Shown here piece by piece: positions 17,007 to 24,577 of a stretch of 64,000 bases of DNA. The notes below the pieces were generated by a model. The model did not search any database and was not told the origin of the DNA. It was given only the letters and a program-made list of their open reading frames with translations. This DNA comes from Acetobacteraceae bacterium AT-5844 (GTDB lineage: Bacteria; Pseudomonadota; Alphaproteobacteria; Acetobacterales; Acetobacteraceae). The stretch is taken from NCBI GenBank assembly GCA_000245075.1, contig JH599935.1, positions 1 through 64,000 of the forward strand. The letters are read 5' to 3'. Both the position numbers and the translations under genes were made by a program. Numbering within the stretch: position 1 is the first letter of the stretch; each line of letters starts with the position of its first letter.

Positions 17007-18824
17007 CTAAAGCTGGCTCAGGGTCGGCGCTTCTCCGCCGAACCAGCTCTGTTCCATGAGGTGGCGGGCCTCGGTCATGCCGGCGGTGTCGCCGAGCGCC
17101 TCTGCCGCGCGATAAAGTCCGGAGGCCGCCCAGCCATTATTCGGGGAACGCTTCAGGGCTTCCCGGAAGGCGGCGGCGGCGTCCGCTGCGCGGCCCTGCG
17201 CCAGAAGCGCCGCGCCCAGGGATTGCTGCACCGGATAGTACCAGAATGGCGGCTCCATATAGGGCAGGGTGTCCTGCATGGCTGCCGCTTCCTTGAAGAA
17301 TGCGATGGCCCTGTCAGGTTCTCCCTGAGCCTGTGCGACGCGCGCGGTGATGACGCGGGAAGCGATGTTCAGCATGACTGGCGCGGGAACGCCGGCGTCG
17401 GGAAGGGCTGTGATGGCGGGCAGGTTGGCCATGGCCTCGATCATCGCGGCCTCCGCCAGCGCTTCGGTCGGCTTGCCAAGGCGGACCAGCGCCTCACCCC
17501 GCGCGTAATGCCAATGCGCGCGAACCAGCGGAAACGCCTCGGATGGCGGAGGCAGGCGCAGAATGGTTTCGGGGTCCGAGAACCGCGCATGTGCGATATA
17601 GGGCGCGGCGGCGATGGGCAGGGTCCAGGGCACTTCCTGCTTGGCACGGTCCGTGACGATGCCGGCGAGCTTGCCCGCCGCCTCGATGGCCGTGCCGCCA
17701 TCGCCGCCCATCAGGGCAGAGACCAGCACGAAGTGGACGTTATGCGCGTAGTAGGCCTGGCTGTAGAGCAGGCTGGCGCCGCCATTCGCGACATAGGCTT
17801 CATCCACGGCGGCGGCCTGGCGGTTCGCATCCAGGCTGTCCCGCCATTTGCCGAGGCGATACCAGATGTGGCTTGGCATATGCACAATGTGGCCTGTGCC
17901 CGGCATCAGGGCTGCCAGGCGCGCCGCGTGCGGCGAGGCCCGCTCCGGCTGGTCCGACGCTTCGACCATGTGGATGTAGAGATGAATGGCGCCCGGATGG
18001 TCGGGGTTGGCCTCGATGGGCATGTCCGACCGCACGCCCAGCACGCCTTCAATCAAGGCCAGGGTGCGCGGCGTGGTGCCTTTCGGTGTGCGCCCGGCAT
18101 CGGCCCAGTAGTCCCAGGGGGTGAGGTTCATGAGGGCATCGGCGTTCAGAAGGGCGATGTTGGCATCCTTCGGGAAGCGGGCCTGAACCTGCTCCATCGC
18201 ATCGGCATAGGCTTGATCAAGGGCTTTCCGGTCCATGCGCGGATCCGTGGAATAGCGCCTTGAAAGCGCGTCGATCAGCGCGGCCTGTTCCGGGGCACCT
18301 TGCGCAGCGGCGCGCCGGCCCTGGTCCAGCACCGCGAGGGCGCGGGGCACTGCGTTGGCGTCCATCGGGTAGTTGATGTGAGGACCGAGCGCCCATGCCT
18401 CGCCCCAGAAGCACATGGCGCAGTTCGGGTCGATCTCCTGGGCCGCGCGGAAGGCCCGCACGGCCTCGGCATGGTTGAAGCCCCAGGCCAGGCGGTAGCC
18501 CTGGTCGAAATAGGCCTGTGCTTCAGGGTTCGCCGTGCCGGCGGGCCAACTCAGCGTGCCGAGATTGGTGTAGATCGGTGGCCGCTCATCGCTCGTCGGC
18601 GCTGCGGCGCCATGCGGCAGGTCGCGGGCATAGGGGCCGACCTCGGTTCGCCCTGGAGTGCGCTGCTGCTGCGCCCCCGGATGGACATGGACAGGCCCCG
18701 GCGCTCCCGTGCTGGGCGCCTGGGCCAGATATGGGTTCCGGGTGGTGGCGTCCCGAGCTTCAGCGGCAGGAGAGACAACCGCTATGGTCGCCAGCACGAC
18801 ACCCAGACACGTCTTGGTGGTCAT
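17007..18824 (-). CDS. Periplasmic tetratricopeptide-repeat protein
   Basis: 605 aa with a signal peptide (residues 1-23, ending AAEA). TPR-type helical pairs run through much of the protein; the clearest are at about 105-140 (AYFDQGYRLAWGFNHAEAVR and EIDPNCAMCFWG) and near the C-terminus (AAFREALKRSPNNGWAASG). A conserved CAMC pair and a HMPSHIWYRLGKW motif recur in a family of uncharacterised proteobacterial TPR proteins that I recognise only by pattern. A GAGGGAG ribosome site lies upstream of the ATG. No enzymatic motif is seen; TPR proteins usually bind other proteins. Confidence 0.8.
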   Translation of the reverse strand: MTTKTCLGVVLATIAVVSPAAEARDATTRNPYLAQAPSTGAPGPVHVHPGAQQQRTPGRTEVGPYARDLPHGAAAPTSDERPPIYTNLGTLSWPAGTANPEAQAYFDQGYRLAWGFNHAEAVRAFRAAQEIDPNCAMCFWGEAWALGPHINYPMDANAVPRALAVLDQGRRAAAQGAPEQAALIDALSRRYSTDPRMDRKALDQAYADAMEQVQARFPKDANIALLNADALMNLTPWDYWADAGRTPKGTTPRTLALIEGVLGVRSDMPIEANPDHPGAIHLYIHMVEASDQPERASPHAARLAALMPGTGHIVHMPSHIWYRLGKWRDSLDANRQAAAVDEAYVANGGASLLYSQAYYAHNVHFVLVSALMGGDGGTAIEAAGKLAGIVTDRAKQEVPWTLPIAAAPYIAHARFSDPETILRLPPPSEAFPLVRAHWHYARGEALVRLGKPTEALAEAAMIEAMANLPAITALPDAGVPAPVMLNIASRVITARVAQAQGEPDRAIAFFKEAAAMQDTLPYMEPPFWYYPVQQSLGAALLAQGRAADAAAAFREALKRSPNNGWAASGLYRAAEALGDTAGMTEARHLMEQSWFGGEAPTLSQL

Positions 18825-19198
18825 GATCGAGCGCTCCCTCTCACGTGCCTGAGCACCGCATGCTCAGTGCCAGGCCCGGAGGATGGCCAGGGCTTCACGG
18901 CACTTTGGTCGGCTCGATGTCATTCTACCGGCTGGCCAGAAAGCCGCGCTTGCCCTGCAGGACCATTTCGCCGATCGCTGGCATGATATCGGGATGGCGG
19001 TCGGCCTGGGGTCGCCTTGGGCCTGGCAGTTCCTGCGTATGTCTCAAGCTCAGGAATGCTACTCGGAGGCCTCCGCCGGCAGCAGCACCAAACAAAGGCG
19101 TGAGCTGATAACCCGCCCACAAATATTTGTGTAATCGTAACATAATTTGGGAAGGTTCGCCGCCTGGGCCCTGCTCAAATCAACCAGGCGAAAGGGCA
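18825..19198. other. Intergenic region with a 14-bp palindrome
   Basis: 374 nt between two minus-strand genes. It should hold the promoter of the TPR gene. The centre carries no convincing gene on either strand. A perfect palindrome CACAAATATTTGTG lies at 19118-19131 within an AT-rich patch (about 19110-19155) that stands out from the GC-rich surroundings. Confidence 0.55.
19118..19131. promoter_or_regulatory. Perfect 14-bp palindrome, candidate operator
   Basis: CACAAATATTTGTG, in an AT-rich patch between the UPF0126 gene and the TPR gene. Its size and symmetry suit a dimeric regulator, but I cannot name one, and it lies about 295 nt upstream of the nearest downstream start. Confidence 0.35.
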
Positions 19199-19822
19199 TT
19201 ACCCCACCCGTGCTGTGTAGGCCGGGAGGGACCACCCCCAGCGCAACGCCGCCGCGCGGATGGTGAAAGCCAGCGCCATGCCCGCGCAGATGGCGACGGT
19301 GTAAGGAAGCCCGATGGCAGTGAGTGCCACGAAGGCCCCCGCGCCTGCCGCCGCGGCAGTCGCGTAGATTTCCTTGCGCAGCAGCAGCGGCAACTCGGCG
19401 CAGATCATGTCACGCAGCAGACCGCCGAAGGTGGCGGTGATGGTGCCCATCAGGATGGCGATCAGGCCATCCTCGGTGTGGCGATATGCGGCCTCGGCCC
19501 CCACCACGGTAAAGAGCGCCATGCCGACGGCATCGGCCCAGAGCAGCATGGCGAAACGCCGCTCCACCCAGTGGGCGGTGAAAAACACCGCCATGGCCAC
19601 CGTGGCCGCCAGCACGACAAGCCCCGGCTCGCTCAGCCAGAAGACGGTGCGGTCCAACAACAGGTCGCGCAGCGTGCCGCCGCCAAAGGCGGTGACGCAG
19701 GCAATCAGCACGAAACCAACCGGGTCAAGTTGCTTGCGGGAGGCGGTGAGCGCCCCCGCCATGGCGAAGACGGCGGTGCCGGCCCAGCCCAGCGCCTCCA
19801 GTAGCGCGGAGAGGGTCAGCAA
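19199..19822 (-). CDS. UPF0126/trimeric intracellular cation (TRIC-like) channel family protein
   Basis: 207 aa with seven hydrophobic segments arranged as two related halves, each carrying a Gly-rich signature: AFGGGTLRDLLLDR (near 45) and TFGGLLRDMICAE (near 130). Prokaryotic members (YicG/YadS, formerly UPF0126) form TRIC-like trimeric cation channels; physiological role is unclear. The ATG is 3 nt after the MFS transporter stop, so both are probably one transcription unit. Confidence 0.9.
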   Translation of the reverse strand: MLTLSALLEALGWAGTAVFAMAGALTASRKQLDPVGFVLIACVTAFGGGTLRDLLLDRTVFWLSEPGLVVLAATVAMAVFFTAHWVERRFAMLLWADAVGMALFTVVGAEAAYRHTEDGLIAILMGTITATFGGLLRDMICAELPLLLRKEIYATAAAAGAGAFVALTAIGLPYTVAICAGMALAFTIRAAALRWGWSLPAYTARVG

Positions 19823-19825
19823 GGC

Positions 19826-21049
19826 TTACTCCGCAGGCATGGAGACGGGGCGCCGCGCCTCGCCACGTGCCGTGCCCATGCAGAACAGGGACAGGACCAG
19901 AAGGGCCGCGACCATGGGCAGGACGAGGTGCGCCAACCCGGCATCCAGCAGCAGGCCGACGGCAGGGGTCATCGCACCGCCCAGCGGCAGGCCGGAAGAG
20001 ATGAAGCCGAAGACCTTGCCGATCTGTCCTGGAGGTGCTGCGTCCTTCACCATGACATCGCGCGGCGTGCGGCTGGCGCCGAGGGCCAGGCCCGCCAGAA
20101 GGGCGACGGCAATGGCGACGAGGCTGGGCATCGGAATGATGCCGAGGGCCAGGATGAACACCACCGCGACCAGCGTGAGGCCGACGACGAAGACGCCATG
20201 CTTCTTCGAGCGGTCGGCGAACCAGCCGCCCACCAGCACGCCCAGGATATTGCCGATGAAATAGCCGGTAAGCAGGGTGGAACCGATGGCCACCGGCATG
20301 CCCCAGAGGGTTTCCATCACCGGGATGGCGAAGGCCTGGAAGCCGGAACCGGCCATGGAAGACAGCCAGAAGAAGACGAAGAACATCAGCATCGGCCGGC
20401 TCAGCAACAGGCTGGCGCCGCTATTGCCCGAGGCGGCGGCCTCGGCGCGGGGCTTGGTTTGATCCTTGAGGATGCGGCTCATCCACAGGATGCCGCAGAC
20501 CACCGGAATGCCCAGCAGCCCCACCAGCAGCAGCGCCTCCCGCCAGCCGATGGCGAAGGCGAGCGCGGCGATGACAGGCGGGGCGGCCGCGAAGCCGAGA
20601 TTGCCGGTCAGGGTGTGCATGGAGAAGGCACGGCCCATCCGGTCCTTGTTGATGCTGCCGGCCAGGATGGCGTAGTCCGCCGGATGGATGACGCTGTTGC
20701 CGATGCCGGACAGCAGCGACAGCAACAGAATGGCCCAGTAGCCCGGCGCGAAGGCCATGGCGGAGATGGACAGGGCCATCAACAGCGTGCCGCCCACCAG
20801 GAAGGGGCGCGCGCCGTGCTTGTCCACCAGAAAGCCGACAGGGGTTTGCAGCACCGCCGTCACGGTGCTCATCAGCGCCACGGAAAAGCCGAGGGCCGTG
20901 TAGGAAACGCCGAATTCCTCTTTCCACATAGGAAAGAGCGGGGCGAGGCACAGCATGTAGAAATGGGACAGGAAGTGACCGGTGCCGATCAGCCCGATGA
21001 TGGGCCAGTCGCGATCCGGTTCCGTCTGTGCGATGCCCTGGGGTGGCAT
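19826..21049 (-). CDS. MFS transporter
   Basis: 407-aa major facilitator with 12 predicted helices. Motifs include GFLVDKHGARPFLVGG after helix 2 (the MFS motif-A region) and GSINKDRMGRAFSMH. The start ATG at 21049 has AAGGAAA 6-7 nt upstream; an in-frame extension to 21115 lacks this. It resembles fosmidomycin-resistance/NarK-like exporters in overall pattern, but the substrate is unknown. It lies 170 nt downstream of the LysR gene and may be controlled by it. Confidence 0.9.
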   Translation of the reverse strand: MPPQGIAQTEPDRDWPIIGLIGTGHFLSHFYMLCLAPLFPMWKEEFGVSYTALGFSVALMSTVTAVLQTPVGFLVDKHGARPFLVGGTLLMALSISAMAFAPGYWAILLLSLLSGIGNSVIHPADYAILAGSINKDRMGRAFSMHTLTGNLGFAAAPPVIAALAFAIGWREALLLVGLLGIPVVCGILWMSRILKDQTKPRAEAAASGNSGASLLLSRPMLMFFVFFWLSSMAGSGFQAFAIPVMETLWGMPVAIGSTLLTGYFIGNILGVLVGGWFADRSKKHGVFVVGLTLVAVVFILALGIIPMPSLVAIAVALLAGLALGASRTPRDVMVKDAAPPGQIGKVFGFISSGLPLGGAMTPAVGLLLDAGLAHLVLPMVAALLVLSLFCMGTARGEARRPVSMPAE

Positions 21050-21219
21050 GGGCGTTTCCTTGGCGAGCGTCTTGTGCAGCCCAGGCTGCGCCGGGCGCCA
21101 GACCCTGTCAAACAAGGCCGTTCGGGAGCCTGGCTCGTCAGACCTTACGGAAATGCGTGGCGAGGGTGGCCGTGCCGGCCATCATGCTTCTGCGTCTTGC
21201 CCTGCCGGGAGTCGCTTTC

Positions 21220-22071
21220 TCAGTTTTGGTCGAGGCTATCGCGGATGAGCAGGACGAGCGGCGCAACAAGCTGTGTGCGTCCGGCGGCATCACCGAAGAC
21301 GGCCATCTCTGCAACGCCGAGCGGGGGCAGGCCAGGGTGCTCCCGCAGCCCTGGCGGCAGGCCGGAGCGGCCCAGTACCGTGACGGCCAGCCCGGCCTGC
21401 GCGGCCGCCGCGACGCCGAGCAGGCTGGCGGAGGTGTAGACCACCTCGAACCCCATGCCCGCCCGCGCCAGGGCCGCCAGCGCACGGTCCCGGAACATGC
21501 AGCCCTGGGGCAGCATGGCGACGGGCAGGGGCCGGCCCTCCGGCGGGGTCCAGCCGGGGGCGGCTACCCAGATCATGGGCTCGGTCCAGAGGGGAGTGCC
21601 GGCGGTCTCGCCATCCCGGCGCTTGCCGAGAACGAGGTCCAGCTCCCCCCGTTCCTGGGCCGCGCGCAATTCATGGCTGCGGCCGACCTCGACCTCCAGC
21701 CGGACATCCGGGAAATCCGCGGCGAAGCGGGCCAGGATCGGGGCCAGGTTGCGGGGCACGAAATGGTCCGCCACGCCGAGGCGGAGCCGCCCGGCGATGG
21801 GCGGCGCCACCAGCCGCCGCACGGCCTCGTCATTCAGGGCCAGCATGCGGCGGGCATAGGCCAGAAGGGTCTCGCCATCCCGCGTCAGGGCCACGGAGCG
21901 GCTGGTACGCTCGAACACCCGCTTGCCGACGAGTTCCTCCAGCCGCTTCACCTTCAGGCTGACGGCCGATTGCGTCAGCCCCAGCGCGGTGGCCCCGGGC
22001 GTGAACCCGCCCCGTTCCGCCACTTGAACGAAGCAGCGGAGAAGGTCGAGGTCCAGGTCCGGGGCGCGCAT
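21220..22071 (-). CDS. LysR-family transcriptional regulator
   Basis: 283 aa. Winged HTH in residues 6-65 (FVQVAERGGFTPGATALGLT then QSAVSLKVKRLEE), followed by a periplasmic-binding-like effector domain. The ATG at 22071 follows the TAG of the racemase gene by 4 nt, so it is embedded in a tauE-racemase-lysR unit rather than divergent from its target, unlike most LysR genes. Likely targets are this unit and the MFS gene downstream. Confidence 0.92.
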   Translation of the reverse strand: MRAPDLDLDLLRCFVQVAERGGFTPGATALGLTQSAVSLKVKRLEELVGKRVFERTSRSVALTRDGETLLAYARRMLALNDEAVRRLVAPPIAGRLRLGVADHFVPRNLAPILARFAADFPDVRLEVEVGRSHELRAAQERGELDLVLGKRRDGETAGTPLWTEPMIWVAAPGWTPPEGRPLPVAMLPQGCMFRDRALAALARAGMGFEVVYTSASLLGVAAAAQAGLAVTVLGRSGLPPGLREHPGLPPLGVAEMAVFGDAAGRTQLVAPLVLLIRDSLDQN

Positions 22072-22075
22072 GCGC

Positions 22076-22780
22076 CTAGCTCCGCGCCCAGCGGATGGAG
22101 GCGAGGGCCAGCGCGTCGATCGTATCGACCAGCGGCACGCCGATCTCGGCATAGGGCCCGGCCAGGATGCCGAGGGGAATTTCGGTGCAGCCCAGCACCA
22201 CGGCGGCGGCGCCACGGTCCCGCAGCCGGCCGGCGGCCTCGGCCAGCGGGGCATAGGCCTCGGTGACCTTGTTGGCCTTCACCAGCGCGATGCCGGGGGA
22301 GACGAGGCTTTGCATCTCCGCCTCATCCGGCACGATCACCTCGTAGCCCAGGGCCTCCAGCCGGGGCTGGTAGAGGCGCATGGCCAGCGTGCCCGCCGTG
22401 CCCATCACGCCGACCCGGCCGGAGCGGATGCCCTGGCGCGCGAGGTCCTCCGCCGCCGCATCGACGATGTGCAGGATGGGCAGGTCGGTCGCCGCCACCA
22501 TCTGGTCGTACCAGCCATGGGCGGTGTTGCAGGGGATGGCGATGGCGCCGGCGCCCGCCGCCTTCAGCTCGGCGATGGCCCGGGTGAACCAGGGTAGCGG
22601 GTCCTCCCCACCCTGCAGCCGGGCCGCGGTGCGGTCCGGCACGCGGGGGTCCGACCATAGGACGGCGGGGATATGGTCCTGGTCGCGCTCGGCGGGGGTC
22701 AGCAGCGTCAGGCGCAGCATGAATTGCGCACTCGCCAGGGGGCCCATGCCGCCCAGCACGCCCAGAATCTTGTCGCTCAC
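22076..22780 (-). CDS. Aspartate/glutamate racemase family protein
   Basis: 234-aa cofactor-independent racemase. The two catalytic cysteines lie in IAIPCNTAHGWYD (about residue 80) and VVLGCTEIPLG (about 190), and the opener KILGVLGGMGPLAS is typical of aspartate racemases. It would interconvert L- and D-aspartate or a related amino acid. The GTG start at 22780 overlaps the TGA of the TauE/SafE gene (GTGA). Substrate choice between Asp, Glu and hydantoin-type ligands is not resolved. Confidence 0.9.
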   Translation of the reverse strand: MSDKILGVLGGMGPLASAQFMLRLTLLTPAERDQDHIPAVLWSDPRVPDRTAARLQGGEDPLPWFTRAIAELKAAGAGAIAIPCNTAHGWYDQMVAATDLPILHIVDAAAEDLARQGIRSGRVGVMGTAGTLAMRLYQPRLEALGYEVIVPDEAEMQSLVSPGIALVKANKVTEAYAPLAEAAGRLRDRGAAAVVLGCTEIPLGILAGPYAEIGVPLVDTIDALALASIRWARS

Positions 22781-23535
22781 AACCCTAGCCCTTCCATCAC
22801 CAGTTTGACGCCCGTGGCGCCCAGAAGCACGTAGATCACGCGGTAGAAAACCTTGTCGCTGACGCGCCCATGCAGCCAGACGCCCATCCGCACGCCGATC
22901 GGCGCCAGCGGCAGCAGCACCAGGCTGGTGAGCAGGTTCGTGGCGGACAATTGCCCCAGCGCCGCGTAGGGCACCAGTTTCACGTAGTTCACCACGCCGA
23001 AGAACACCACCGTGGTGCCGGAAAGCTCTGCGCGCGGCAGCCTCAGAGGGTAGAGATACATGGCGAGCGGCGGACCGCCCGCATGGGCCAGCGTGCTGGT
23101 GAAGCCCGAGACCGCGCCCCAGAACCCGCCCTTGGCGGGGTTGTGCGTGGAGGGTGCCGGCGGGCCACGCCGCGCCACCCAGATGCCGCGCGCGATGAAG
23201 ATGAGGCTGATCGCCCCCACCATCAGCTTGACGGCGTTGTTGCTCATCAGCCCGAAGGCGAAGGCCCCTGCGAGGATGCCGAGCAGCCCGCCCGGCAGGA
23301 TGACGCGCATCTCCCGCGCGTTCCACCGTCCCCACCAGGCGCGAAGCCCCGCCAGGTCCATGGCGCAGAGCACGGGCAGGGTGATGGCGGCCGCCTGGGC
23401 GGGCGGGATGAGGAGGGCCATGGCGGGCACCGCCAGATTGCCGCCGCCCGAGGCGAAGCCGCCCTTGCTGATGCCGGTGATGAGCAGCGCCGGAATGGCC
23501 AGCGCATAGAACCAGGGATCGGTTATCAGGGACAC
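22777..23535 (-). CDS. TauE/SafE family anion permease
   Basis: 252-aa inner-membrane protein with 7-8 hydrophobic segments. It carries the duplicated family signature: GISKGGFASGGGNLAVPAMAL in the first half (near 20-40) and GFTSTLAHAGGPPLAMYL in the second. Members export sulfite, sulfoacetate or other organosulfur anions. The start is uncertain: GTG at 23535 is chosen because the hydrophobic core begins just after it, but its ribosome site is weak and a TTG at 23598 is in frame. Translationally coupled to the racemase gene. Confidence 0.87.
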   Translation of the reverse strand: MSLITDPWFYALAIPALLITGISKGGFASGGGNLAVPAMALLIPPAQAAAITLPVLCAMDLAGLRAWWGRWNAREMRVILPGGLLGILAGAFAFGLMSNNAVKLMVGAISLIFIARGIWVARRGPPAPSTHNPAKGGFWGAVSGFTSTLAHAGGPPLAMYLYPLRLPRAELSGTTVVFFGVVNYVKLVPYAALGQLSATNLLTSLVLLPLAPIGVRMGVWLHGRVSDKVFYRVIYVLLGATGVKLVMEGLGL

Positions 23536-23612
23536 GGGCTTGCGGAACCGGAGGCTGGGTGTAGGAGTGATGCTGCACGTCCAGATCGATCCCGCCAAGA
23601 GTAACGCCCTAC

Positions 23613-24443
23613 ATGCAACATATGTCCGACCCCCTCTGGCTCGCCGCCCTTGCCGCGGCGATGGCCCTGACCGGTATTGTCTCCGGCACGCTTGCCGGCC
23701 TGCTGGGGGTTGGCGGCGGCATCGTCATCGTGCCGGTGCTGTTCAACGTGCTGCCCCTGTTCGGCATTCCCGAAGCGGTGCAGATGAAACTGGCGGTGGG
23801 CACCAGCCTGGCTACCATCATCCCCACCTCCATCGTCTCGGCCCGCAAGCACTATGCGAAGGGCGCGATCGACACGGGGCTGCTGAGGGCGATCTGGCCT
23901 TCCATGATCATCGGAGTCGCGGTCGGCACGGTGCTCGCCATCTGGCTGCATGGCAGCGCGCTGTCTGCCGTGTTTGCCACCATCGCTCTGCTCGTCGCGC
24001 TGAACATGGGTTTTACCGGGGTGGATTACCGCCTCCGCGAAACCAAGCCACGCGGGCCAGGGCTGTGGGGCATCGGCGGCTTCATCGGCAGTGTCTCGGC
24101 CATGATGGGCATCGGTGGCGGCACGGTGGGCGTGCCTATCCTTTGCATGTTCGGCACGCCGATCCGTTCGGCGGTGGCCACGGCCTCGGTGTTCGGGCTG
24201 ATCATCTCCATCCCTGCCACCATCGGCTTTATCTATGGCGGCTGGGGCGTGGCGGGGGTGCCGCCGCTCTCGCTCGGCTATGTGAACCTGATCGGCTTCG
24301 CGCTGATCGTGCCCAGCTCGATCATCGCCACGCCGTGGGGCGTGCATCTGGCCCACACCATTCCGCCGCTGATGCTGAAGCGCGCTTTCGCGCTGTTCCT
24401 GGCCATCACGGCGGTGCGGATGTTCTACGCGCTGCTGACGTGA
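23613..24443 (+). CDS. TauE/SafE family anion permease (second copy)
   Basis: 276 aa, 8 hydrophobic segments. Signatures LAGLLGVGGGIVIVPVLF (near 28) and MMGIGGGTVGVPILCMFG (second half) define the family; this one is a different subtype from its divergent neighbour, with which it shares little beyond the fold motifs. The start may be the ATG at 23613 or the one three codons later. The 77-nt gap between the two tauE-like genes must hold both promoters. Confidence 0.9.
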   Translation: MQHMSDPLWLAALAAAMALTGIVSGTLAGLLGVGGGIVIVPVLFNVLPLFGIPEAVQMKLAVGTSLATIIPTSIVSARKHYAKGAIDTGLLRAIWPSMIIGVAVGTVLAIWLHGSALSAVFATIALLVALNMGFTGVDYRLRETKPRGPGLWGIGGFIGSVSAMMGIGGGTVGVPILCMFGTPIRSAVATASVFGLIISIPATIGFIYGGWGVAGVPPLSLGYVNLIGFALIVPSSIIATPWGVHLAHTIPPLMLKRAFALFLAITAVRMFYALLT

Positions 24444-24577
24444 CGGGAGAATGGAGAGAGCCTGCGGCCTGGCCTCGCTTCGGCCTTGAAATTGGCCTAA
24501 GACAAGAGGATCAGCGCGCCTCCGCAAGGCAGATTTGATTCCTGGCGGGCTAAATTGACGGGGCAGATGGAAGCCAT

